This document shows positions 61,501 through 64,000 of a stretch of 64,000 nt of DNA, in pieces. The notes below the pieces were generated by a model. It searched no databases, had not been told where the DNA came from, and worked only from the letters and a program-made list of their open reading frames with translations. The stretch spans positions 29,668 through 93,667 of the forward strand of contig JBBHKE010003426.1 of assembly GCA_037447655.1 (NCBI GenBank), read 5' to 3'. Both the position numbers and the translations under genes were made by a program. The stretch is from Zygnema cylindricum. Its lineage: Eukaryota; Streptophyta; Zygnematophyceae; Zygnematales; Zygnemataceae. Within the stretch, counting starts at the first letter, position 1, and each line of letters begins with the position of its first letter.

Positions 61501-63161
61501 TGAGTTTCTCTTCCTTTCATTGTCGCTAGAATAAATATTTTTGTTGTGGGATGCTTTTGCATGGAAAGCGGCAAGGACCCGTTTTTGATATTTTTTTCTG
61601 AATAAAAACTGGTTACTCGGTTTACCTGTACTGCAGAACATAAATTGCAGTGTACCATTGCCAGATTCAACATCAGTGGTGGTAACCGCATACCGCAACT
61701 GTTCACTTCCCTATACAGTTAACGAGGTCAGTTTTTCATCACTATGGCAGAGCAACCTCAACATTCTACATTTTATGATCATTTGCCACAACTTGTCATA
61801 ATACGTTCGTCTTGTTTACATAGCTTCATCTGAGAAAAAGTTGTGGTGCTTTTATATTGCCTGACGTTATATTTTTTTTTTGCAGGGTGACAGTTGCACT
61901 TCAATCCAGCAAATGTTTAATCTGACATCCCTTTCCGGCCCTGATTCACCAAACCCTGACCTTGACTGCTTTGGGATCGAGCCCTTTCAGCAGGTTATGT
62001 GGAATTAGACCTTCTTTTCTTGAGCTTTATGTGATGGTTACACATTTCTTGTAAAAACCCTGTACTGGCTGCACGGCTTACAGCCTGTTTGTAACGCCGG
62101 ACACTGATCCGCTAACATGCTAATTCCATAATCAGCATATGTTTGCTAGCCTTTTGGAGGAACCCAGTACTCTAGTTCATCACATATGGATAGTCTCTTG
62201 ACTAAAATCTTTGATTTTTACCTTTCCCAGATTGTGTAGCCTTGAGGGCGTGGCATATTATGGAGATAAGAAGGTAGTGTCTGGTCTTAATACGGATAGA
62301 GTACATCGCTGGTATACGTTGATTCTTGACACTTTCTTAAAAATAAGATGCTTAGAATCTAGTCAAGATTATGAAGTTGGACACCGGTTTTGAAAATGAT
62401 ATTTAACGGAAATGTCCATTATGTTCAGCTTTCTTATTGTCATCTGTCCTGTTAGCCCTTGCCTATAATCTATAGGGAGAAAATGAGGACCACTCTACAA
62501 AGGAGTCCAAGCAACGAACTTCTATGAGAGAGCATATATTTTCCTGACATGAATTTTCTGTTGCCTCTGCTTCAGATTTGCATCGTGAGAGGTGACATTC
62601 CGTACCGTATGCCATGTGTACTCGTATACGACGTTCGGCCCAACGACACTTGCAAATCAATCATTGCAAATAAACTGAACGGCGATGCGAAAACATTCTT
62701 CACCCTGAACCCTGGAATATACTGCGGACGTATCGTTCTTTCCCTCAGTTCCGTTTTAGGTCTCACTCAAGAGGTACTGTGAATTATGTTTAGTAATGAA
62801 TTTAGATTGCGAATCTTTCGAAAAAGAGAAGCTGAGAACGGATCTCTTTTAGAGCACACGAGATTTCTTCAAAATATGGCGCATACAGATTTACATTGAA
62901 CAAAAGGCTAATCTTTTGATGACGGTCATGATGCAGGTGTGTTTGGAAGAAGGGGATGTGAGCAGCAACGGTGCTAATTGTTTGGGCAACTCAAAACCCA
63001 TTACGCTGCGATCAACATCCACCTGTACTTCACTCAAGAAGTGCTACAATAAAATGACTTTTAAAGCTGCCAATGGGTTTGCTTGTGCAACGAATGCTCT
63101 GAAAACTATCATGCGTAAACCAAATCCCAAAATATGTGTTCCAAGGACAAGCACATGCTGA
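22740..63161 (+). CDS. Giant secreted lectin-LRR-cysteine protease-LysM protein (34 coding exons)
   Basis: Joined coding exons total about 7630 bases, giving about 2542 residues. Domains in order: signal peptide (1-22); four repeats of Pro-rich hinge, 8-Cys PAN/apple-like module and L-type lectin domain (about 23-1510); fifth hinge (1511-1601); LRR cap and LRRs (1602-1850); EGF-like (about 1880-1925); papain-type C1A protease (about 1950-2188); two EGF-like modules (2189-2296); LysM region (2297-2542). Module borders are phase-1 introns, LRR exons are 72-base phase-2 exons, and phases agree from first to last exon. No membrane segment or kinase is seen, so it should be secreted to the wall. 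Oddities are an in-frame TGA at 55901, a one-base excess in exon 8 within a C34 run, a GC donor after exon 8, and an ill-placed donor after 52215. It might be two genes, but hinge 5 to LRR cap is phase-compatible and I find no promoter or stop between them. Confidence 0.7.
22807..27360. other. Intron 1 (4.55 kb)
   Basis: AT-rich intron between the signal-peptide exon and the first hinge, with GTGAGA donor and TTGCAG acceptor. It carries an antisense copia relic at about 24050-24507. Otherwise nothing recognisable is present. Confidence 0.6.
24050..24507 (-). pseudogene. Copia pol relic in intron 1
   Basis: On the minus strand KGFNQTYEIDYGLTF (about 24500-24455) matches the reverse-transcriptase motif KGF.Q..G.DY.ETF. 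Further on, TKHVDNQHVMRY and YVSTEEMTALI (about 24165-24060) match the RNase H end (TKHI.IQ.HFVR, YV.T.E..AD.LTK). The fragments are in different frames and most of pol is missing, so it is an old, internally deleted copy. Confidence 0.6.
27361..27621 (+). CDS. Exon 2: Pro-rich hinge 1
   Basis: The 87 residues are almost entirely Pro with Ser, Lys and Arg (SPPP, PPPPPSPPP, KPP). Such SP(n) blocks are the classic sites of Pro hydroxylation and arabinosylation in plant and algal wall glycoproteins. The acceptor is TTGCAG and the donor GAAG|GTTTGT; the exon enters and leaves in phase 1. Glu/Val-rich frames on the other strand are shadows. Confidence 0.85.
28464..28709 (+). CDS. Exon 3: 8-Cys PAN/apple-like module 1
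   Basis: 82 residues starting CAPSGLLDVFTKY, with eight cysteines in the order C, C, C, C, C, C, CC and a terminal GETYVR. The same pattern (GLLDVYTKY, C-x-C, CC, DTYxR) returns in three later exons. I call it PAN/apple-like from the Cys spacing and the SC.C.GF/CC core. These modules usually bind protein or carbohydrate outside the cell. Phase 1 at both ends. Confidence 0.65.
29430..30131 (+). CDS. Exon 4: L-type lectin domain 1
   Basis: 234 residues with the legume-lectin plan: LTTKEWQGG, FSYSNYP, GDGFTFFFLASNAQ, GFAITFDT, RKYAWIDYEAKSG, SAYMGFSAGTSTC and HEVYAWNFQS. The usual metal/sugar loop after FDT (N...DPN..H) is missing here, so calcium-dependent sugar binding may be lost. An extra Cys cluster (SLCDLLRSTSCSTC) is shared by all four lectins of this gene. 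The acceptor is GACCAG at 29429, placed by analogy with exon 10. Confidence 0.85.
30132..31208. other. Intron 4
   Basis: AT-rich intron; nothing recognisable inside. Confidence 0.5.
31209..31307 (+). CDS. Exon 5: Pro-rich hinge 2
   Basis: 33 residues, APPPPPPSPPLPPPSPPPPP and on, ending LSIL. Acceptor AATTGCAG, donor TTGG|GTTTGT, phase 1 at both ends. It is the shortest hinge but one. Confidence 0.8.
31904..32143 (+). CDS. Exon 6: PAN/apple-like module 2
   Basis: 80 residues, EPESCLSVGLIDVYSKYPG and on, with CQWGCTSNCTCLGFYYD, KKCC and GDTYLRA. It aligns with module 1 along its whole length. Acceptor TTGTGCAG, donor TTGA|GTAAGT. Confidence 0.7.
32581..33306 (+). CDS. Exon 7: L-type lectin domain 2
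   Basis: 242 residues: FSYPGF, LTSKQWQGGQ, FSFSNYN, GDGLSFYLLASNAE, VAVVFDTFINFKDPNGRYVG, KYVWVDYDG, AYLGFTAGTGSC and HEIHAWSFQ. The FDT...N..DPN metal loop is kept, although the usual His is Arg/Tyr and the Glu before FD is Val. It is the most complete lectin copy together with domain 4. Donor TTGTTG|GTATG. Confidence 0.88.
33307..34460. other. Intron 7
   Basis: AT-rich intron, nothing recognisable. One short minus-strand frame (34087-34290) has no motif. Confidence 0.5.
34461..34665 (+). CDS. Exon 8: Pro-rich hinge 3 with a C34 run
   Basis: It starts DLPPFPPLPPSPPPSPPPNP, then a 34-base C run (34516-34549), then a second Pro-rich stretch with CPPPPPTPPPPPSG. The start and end fit different frames: the exon is 205 bases where 204 or 207 would keep phase. 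Because any frame of a C run reads Pro, only the run length is in doubt. The last boundary reads TTCAG|GCAATT, a GC donor rather than GT. Confidence 0.65.
35197..35433 (+). CDS. Exon 9: PAN/apple-like module 3
   Basis: 79 residues: HCGTSGLLDVYTKYRKVG, CQALCSKSCTCVQFYF, QCCLKT, GDTYIRKQ. Eight cysteines as in modules 1 and 2. Acceptor GTGCAG, donor CAGG|GTCAGT. Confidence 0.7.
35596..36315 (+). CDS. Exon 10: L-type lectin domain 3
   Basis: 240 residues: LTSKRWQGGQVLQ, FSFSNYN, GEGITFFLLASNAQ, VAVIFDTIANQET, KYVWVDYDGSSE, AYIGFTAATGTC and TWSFQSDF. The GDG Asp is Glu here and the DPN loop is lost, so metal binding is doubtful. Donor AATG|GTAAGA. Confidence 0.85.
36316..37508. other. Intron 10
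   Basis: AT-rich intron; nothing recognisable. Confidence 0.5.
37509..37580 (+). CDS. Exon 11: Pro-rich hinge 4
   Basis: A 24-residue hinge: VFPSPPPPPSPPPPSPPPNP then PVQTP. Exactly 72 bases, phase 1 at both ends. Acceptor CTGCTCAG, donor CCCAG|GTATGA. Confidence 0.75.
38187..38423 (+). CDS. Exon 12: PAN/apple-like module 4
   Basis: 79 residues: CNGLLDVYVKYTSR, CQAACSAMCECFSF, QCCLKPAGPIP, TNTYVRVP. Same Cys pattern as the earlier modules. Acceptor GTACAG, donor CCAA|GTAAGT. The following intron (7.7 kb) holds a copia element. Confidence 0.7.
39143..39147. repeat. Target-site duplication GGATG, left copy
   Basis: GGATG precedes the outer LTR end TGAAAGGG and recurs at 44170-44174 after ...CGTAACA. 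Confidence 0.75.
39148..39724 (-). repeat. 3' LTR of the copia element
   Basis: 577 bases between the GGATG duplication and the polypurine tract, with TG...CA ends. Only the first few bases are repeated on the other side of the element. Confidence 0.75.
39755..44137 (-). pseudogene. Copia gag-pol polyprotein with three in-frame TAG/TAA codons
   Basis: One frame of about 1460 codons runs to TGA at 39755-39757. It is cut only by TAG (41312-41314), TAA (40898-40900) and TAG (39842-39844). Order: gag with two CCHC knuckles (CFRCNRPGHFLSSC, CFNCGKLGHTSQQC); protease WIIDTGASHH; integrase HHCC zinc finger and DDE core (VHVDLCG, IRSDNGGEF, YSPESNGVAQRKNRTLQEM); reverse transcriptase (KARLVCKGF, QMDVETAFLNGD, SLYGLKQAPR, VYVDDFLMT); RNase H (STSGYAFVFGG, ALSSTEAEYMAA). 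All hallmark residues are kept and there is no frameshift, so the insertion is young. The first start may be ATG at 44131. Confidence 0.9.
44170..44174. repeat. Target-site duplication GGATG, right copy
   Basis: Matches 39143-39147 and joins the host intron again (GGATGTCCTACC). Confidence 0.75.
44175..46127. other. Rest of intron 12
   Basis: AT-rich, with a purine/TG-rich stretch at 45050-45180 and the 84-bp tandem pair. No gene is seen. Confidence 0.5.
45647..45814. repeat. 84-bp tandem duplication
   Basis: Two copies starting GACCGTTTTTAATTTCATGC at 45647 and 45731, differing at only two or three positions. A third copy's first four bases follow at 45815. This is a recent duplication within the intron. 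Confidence 0.93.
46128..46847 (+). CDS. Exon 13: L-type lectin domain 4
   Basis: 240 residues: LTSKEWQGGVAF, FSVRFSFSNYNNG, GDGLTFFILAANAQ, LAILFDTYVNQGDPNGRYVG, RKYAWVDYDG, SAYFGFSAGTSSC and HEIHTWSFQ. It keeps the DPN metal loop like domain 2. Acceptor TTTGTGCAG, donor GCAG|GTATGC. Confidence 0.88.
46848..48006. other. Intron 13
   Basis: AT-rich intron; nothing recognisable. Confidence 0.5.
48007..48279 (+). CDS. Exon 14: Pro-rich hinge 5
   Basis: 91 residues, APAPFPPNPPPPPSPPLPPS and on, ending PPIPPPSLLPPPPL. It is the longest hinge and links the lectin half to the LRR half. Donor TTTAG|GTCTGT in phase 1 fits the LRR-cap exon at 50644. Gly/Arg-rich frames on the minus strand are shadows. 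Confidence 0.8.
   Translation, partial: LLLLFHPIPPLHRRLPSRPLLPPLLPPFLRRHHLPPLVLLPLLRHHHPPPQVLPLLCHPHLPLHHVLLPLLRHRNSSPQYLLPLYFLHHL
49021..49141 (+). pseudogene. Degenerate lectin-exon relic in intron 14
   Basis: LYYGDAYQIASDLELIHIGP and AAPVRLHGSTSL resemble LRGDAYLVAPRLRLTSKEWQ and KSPIRLQSTT of lectin domain 4. The homology stops at a TAA and no further lectin sequence follows. It is probably the leftover of a fifth module or of a partial duplication. The match is short, so this is tentative. Confidence 0.45.
49537..49901. repeat. SINE-like segment with tRNA-like boxes and an A-tail
   Basis: A plus-strand A-box-like TAGCTCAGTAGG (49545-49556) is followed by a degenerate B-box (GATTCAAAACCC, 49607-49618). 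A run of nine A ends the segment at about 49900. A tRNA-like structure lies inside on the other strand. No flanking duplication is evident. Confidence 0.4.
49696..49766 (-). repeat. tRNA-like cloverleaf (tRNA pseudogene or SINE head)
   Basis: The minus strand folds exactly as a 71-nt tRNA: acceptor GAGCTGG/CCGGCTC, D stem GCAC/GTGC, anticodon stem TTCGC/GTGAA, T arm CCAGG-TTCGAAC-CCTGG. A-box TGGCACAGTGG and B-box GGTTCGAACCC are intact. The anticodon loop AGCTGAA lacks the universal U33, and a plain reading would give CUG (Gln). It is more likely a tRNA-derived repeat than a working tRNA. Confidence 0.55.
50644..50770 (+). CDS. Exon 15: LRR N-terminal cap
   Basis: AAILMEFNAGLIVPNNDLYN...NVCLWKMVTCENSILTKL fits the plant LRRNT_2 cap (A.L.FKA.L......L..W.....C.W..V.C......V..L). 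Acceptor GTCCAG accepts phase 1 from hinge 5. Donor AAATT|GTATGT leaves in phase 2, as the LRR exons need. This cap is the strongest evidence that the lectin and protease halves are one gene. Confidence 0.7.
51230..51301 (+). CDS. Exon 16: LRR 1
   Basis: A 72-base, 24-residue exon (phase 2 to 2): SFPNILKGGRLTEGLGRLTT then LREL. The N.L.G.IP part is degenerate; the GLGRLTTLREL end is typical. Confidence 0.65.
51923..51994 (+). CDS. Exon 17: LRR 2
   Basis: 72 bases: VITNSALTGVIPDSFGNLRS then LVTL, a classic plant extracellular LRR. TTTTCAG acceptor, ACTTT|GTAAGA donor. Confidence 0.85.
52144..52215 (+). CDS. Exon 18: LRR 3 with a misplaced donor
   Basis: QLTQNALSGTIPESLGNLSL then FIKL. If the exon is 72 bases like its siblings, the intron would begin AGTAATG. 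Using the nearest GT (52217) adds one base and breaks the frame. Skipping the exon keeps the frame, because 72 is a multiple of three. Either a mutated donor or exon skipping is expected. Confidence 0.6.
52502..52573 (+). CDS. Exon 19: LRR 4
   Basis: DVENNNLTGGIPESFGNLTS then LRIL. Acceptor GTGACAG, donor ATTTT|GTGAGT. Confidence 0.8.
52949..53020 (+). CDS. Exon 20: LRR 5
   Basis: RLSHNNFSGQIPSTIGGLPR then LQEL. Acceptor TTTGCAG, donor GAGTT|GTAAGA. Confidence 0.85.
53579..53650 (+). CDS. Exon 21: LRR 6
   Basis: SLKKNLFNGTIPASLGSIST then LRIL. Acceptor CTTGCAG, donor ATCTT|GTGAGT. Confidence 0.85.
53844..53915 (+). CDS. Exon 22: LRR 7
   Basis: DLSLNRLMGTIPSSLSNLGN then LQSM. Acceptor GTTGCAG, donor TCAAT|GTGAGA. 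Confidence 0.85.
54261..54613 (+). CDS. Exon 23: LRR 8, linker and EGF-like module 1
   Basis: Begins with a last LRR (DLRSNLLTGKLSLNFQVLTD, then VDVSENYLSG), then a Cys-containing LRR C-terminal linker (NPFCFSIQSNCFSADSWW). It ends with an EGF-like module (CRRFCNASQPMGICGGHGFC...CTCDEGYY...C). Phase 2 in and phase 1 out, so this exon converts the LRR phase back to the module phase. Donor TTTTG|GTAAGT. Confidence 0.8.
54799..54987 (+). CDS. Exon 24: start of the C1A protease domain
   Basis: 63 residues, DDRGFGLGNTTKENLAML...TSWNWVKRQAVPEIKDQQLC. The end matches papain-family W-D-W...AV.P.KDQ..C, with the oxyanion-hole Gln in KDQ. No I29/ERFNIN inhibitor propeptide is present. The short segment before it takes that place. 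Donor TGCA|GTATGT. Confidence 0.75.
55761..55990 (+). CDS. Exon 25: C1A catalytic Cys region, with in-frame TGA
   Basis: NTCWMFAAVSAIESALYISG carries the catalytic Cys (papain CGSCWAF). SQILECSNLNRDCLVG then TGA (55901-55903) then WPSEALDYATNNL follows. Papains have C.GGWP..A..Y at this point, so the TGA replaces a Gly codon (GGA). The frame stays open on both sides, which suggests a recent nonsense change or an error. Ends SQ|GTAAGT in phase 0. Confidence 0.75.
55970..56220. repeat. Tandem array of splice-donor-like units
   Basis: Beginning at the exon 25 donor (GGAAGTCAAGTAAGTTTG), units of about 27-45 bases repeat the word GAAGGAAGTCAAGTAAGTTTGTTCC in diverged form at about 56055, 56082, 56127, 56157 and 56203. 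Several keep a usable GTAAGT or GTGAGT. Confidence 0.7.
56712..56849 (+). CDS. Exon 26: C1A middle region
   Basis: GGSTISSFERVQLNGWLGLL...QQQTAIVFIEASGSNFRNYNPN matches the papain stretch that leads to QPVSVAI.A....F..Y. Phase 0 at both ends. Acceptor TCTGCAG, donor AACAAG|GTGAGA. Confidence 0.75.
58160..58886. mobile_element. Possible MITE with AGGGTGAAGTTCCATTAG ends
   Basis: AGGGTGAAGTTCCATTAG (58160-58177) and CTAATGGAACTCCACCCT (58869-58886) are inverted copies with 17 of 18 matching. I find no convincing target duplication, so the limits are provisional. Nothing inside is coding. Confidence 0.5.
58345..58400. repeat. Perfect 26-bp hairpin
   Basis: 58345-58370 (ATTTTTCTGTAATTGGTGAT and on) and 58375-58400 are exact reverse complements around a CGCA loop. 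The hairpin lies inside the inverted-repeat-bounded block but off its centre. Confidence 0.95.
59350..59569 (+). CDS. Exon 27: C1A catalytic His/Asn region
   Basis: GVFADENCFSNGVDHSVVVV then GYD carries the catalytic His. PPYWLIRNSWGPNWGYKGYM carries the catalytic Asn in NSWG. YGICGITSLPAIIP closes the domain. Gln, Cys, His and Asn are thus all present across exons 24, 25 and 27. Donor CCAA|GTAAGA, phase 1. Confidence 0.88.
60313..60492 (+). CDS. Exon 28: EGF-like module 2
   Basis: DPCHVNNYATIKL...NPCGSGVCIPSGKTNLCRCT...DTQTCAP, six cysteines in EGF-like order. Phase 1 both ends. The donor (CCAG|GTCTTT) is weak. Confidence 0.65.
61009..61152 (+). CDS. Exon 29: EGF-like module 3
   Basis: ESPCTFYSKNPCGVGICVNS then PGTYLCVCPMGYA...LTCVP, six cysteines with the CxCPxGY core of EGF modules. 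Acceptor ATCGCAG, donor CCAG|GTAAGT. Confidence 0.8.
61349..61467 (+). CDS. Exon 30: LysM 1
   Basis: GEGDQTYLIPKGSNVTCRTV...ISLDVFLQQNP follows the LysM plan Y.V..GD.C..I...Y......L...NP. LysM modules bind GlcNAc-containing glycans such as chitin or peptidoglycan. Phase 1 in, phase 0 out. Confidence 0.75.
61637..61726 (+). CDS. Exon 31: LysM linker
   Basis: NINCSVPLPDSTSVVVTAYR then NCSLPYTVNE. It closes LysM 1 (NINC) and opens LysM 2 (YTVNE). Phase 0 at both ends. Confidence 0.7.
61886..61993 (+). CDS. Exon 32: LysM 2
   Basis: GDSCTSIQQMFNLTSLSGPD then SPNPDLDCFGIEPFQQ. The GDSC.SI...F core completes the Y.V..GD pattern begun in exon 31. Phase 0 at both ends. Confidence 0.7.
62576..62773 (+). 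CDS. Exon 33: LysM 3
   Basis: ICIVRGDIPYRMPCVLVYDV...NDTCKSIIANKLNGDAKTFF...LNPGIYC. The Y.V...DTC.SI......F..LNPGI.C pattern is a clear LysM. Phase 0 at both ends; acceptor CTTCAG, donor GAG|GTACTG. Confidence 0.75.
62937..63161 (+). CDS. Exon 34: C-terminal Cys-rich tail and stop
   Basis: VCLEEGDVSSNGANCLGN...CTSLKKCYNKMTF...PKICVPRTSTC then TGA. It closes the last LysM and adds a Cys-rich tail of about 60 residues that I do not recognise. There is no membrane anchor or GPI-like end. Confidence 0.7.
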   Translation: MCLEEGDVSSNGANCLGNSKPITLRSTSTCTSLKKCYNKMTFKAANGFACATNALKTIMRKPNPKICVPRTSTC

Positions 63162-63189
63162 AATTCAATCCTATAGTAATGTTTGCCAC

Positions 63190-63494
63190 GTGAGGTGCTA
63201 GGAATGGAAGTTCGAAATCTCTATAGACCTACTGGAATGCGAGTTTAAGGTTATCGATGCTTATGGTTGTACCTGTTCACTATGGTACACAAAAGGACGT
63301 AGTAATACAGGGTACTGGAAACGGTACTGTCAGGCAGAAAACAAATTCTATTTTATGTGTCGAAAGGGCTATCTCATGCTCCGCGCGAGGAGCTACAAAT
63401 GAAAGTACAAAATCTCGATACATCCACTGGAGTGCGAGTTTACGGTTATCGATGATTATGGTTCTACCTGTTCAATATGGTACACAAAGGGTCT
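63190..63494 (+). repeat. 195-bp spaced duplication after the stop codon
   Basis: 63190-63299 and 63385-63494 are diverged direct copies. In one frame both read similarly: ISIDLLECEFKVIDAYGCTC then SLWYTKG, and ISIHPLECEFTVIDDYGSTC then SIWYTKG. Another frame is open for 138 codons across both. They may be relics of a coding exon or a 3' non-coding duplication; I cannot decide. Confidence 0.55.
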
Positions 63495-63499
63495 TGGAA

Positions 63500-63968
63500 A
63501 GGTTTCTGAACTTACGGGCGGTGATTAAGTCACACTTTTTAAGGATATTTTTACTAACGTACTATTTTGTGTTGGTGGGGATGTTTAAGTTTTTGGTGGT
63601 ACTCTGGTCAATATTAAGATTCCTTATAAAACTTTTTTTAGGTGAGATCCTTCAAGAGAAGGAAACAGACTAATGACGACTGTGAATGGTAAAAAAAAAA
63701 TTAGTCGGCTAGGGGGGTGAAAATGCATTCAAGTGACAAGTATCATGAAGGCCTTTGAAACAATCTCTTTGTGTTTTTCATGATTTATCAAGGATGACGC
63801 TTGATGACATTTAAGTAAATGGTTGACAGATGAATGTTATGGCTAGAGATGACGAAATGCTTTGTTTTTGATAAATTCTTTTGTCTATTTTTAGTTGCTG
63901 GTAGGGGTATTCAATCCATCTCCCTATCCCTCACCCTCTTCCGATCCCTCTCCCACTCCCTCTCCCCC

Positions 63969-64000
<32 letters not shown>
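63500..64000. other. Downstream DNA ending in a CT microsatellite
   Basis: No gene is seen. From about 63910 the sequence becomes CCCTCTCC-rich and ends as pure (CT)n at the window edge. Confidence 0.6.

Noticed and set aside
14983-63161. Genome-wide recoding of TAA/TAG as Gln
   Set aside because: The 2540-codon giant gene uses only CAA/CAG for Gln and contains no internal TAA/TAG. The idea is kept only as a question about the transposon frames.

Overview
The window is nuclear DNA of a eukaryote with large, intron-rich genes and many transposons. Plant-type L-type (legume) lectin domains, plant-type LRRs in 72-base exons, LysM domains, a papain-type protease, Ser/Pro-rich cell-wall hinges and Ty1/copia elements point to the green lineage. 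The repeated SPPPP hinges between globular domains resemble algal hydroxyproline-rich glycoproteins, so a streptophyte (charophyte-like) alga is my best guess, but the sequence does not prove it.

Layout. Bases 1-22,500 are transposon territory: (i) a decayed Ty1/copia-type LTR element at 174-8877 (target duplication GCGTG), whose 5' LTR is split by a 4.2 kb insertion holding a long TA/CATA microsatellite; (ii) a 458-bp hAT-like MITE at 9201-9658 with an 8-bp duplication; (iii) a DDE_1 (pogo/Jerky-like) transposase pseudogene on the minus strand at 12,584-17,658, whose first intron contains a second long, unrecognised acidic/coiled-coil reading frame, all set in DNA rich in GCGACGA...TCGTCGC palindromes; (iv) a foldback hAT-like element at 19,798-20,626 with an 8-bp duplication.

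Bases 22,740-63,161 hold one giant plus-strand gene that I assembled exon by exon: 34 coding exons over 40.4 kb. Every junction but two has a GT-AG intron and matching phase. It would encode a secreted protein of about 2540 residues: signal peptide; four repeats of [Pro-rich hinge, 8-Cys PAN/apple-like module, L-type lectin domain]; a fifth hinge; an LRR N-terminal cap and about eight LRRs; an EGF-like module; a papain-family (C1A) cysteine protease domain with Gln, Cys, His and Asn catalytic residues; two more EGF-like modules; and about three LysM domains. I know of no described protein with this order of domains. Three defects are visible: an in-frame TGA in the protease domain, a frame slip tied to a 34-base C run in hinge 3, and a donor site in LRR exon 3 that does not fit the frame. 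The gene is therefore either a recent pseudogene or an active gene with assembly or homopolymer errors.

The introns carry their own repeats: a copia relic in intron 1, an almost complete antisense copia element with only a stub of its 5' LTR in intron 12, a tRNA-like/SINE-like segment and a lectin-exon relic in intron 14, and hairpins in the 2.5 kb intron inside the protease domain. The lectins, LysM and LRRs would all act outside the cell, so the inferred role is a wall-associated or apoplastic glycan-binding protease. That role is inference.
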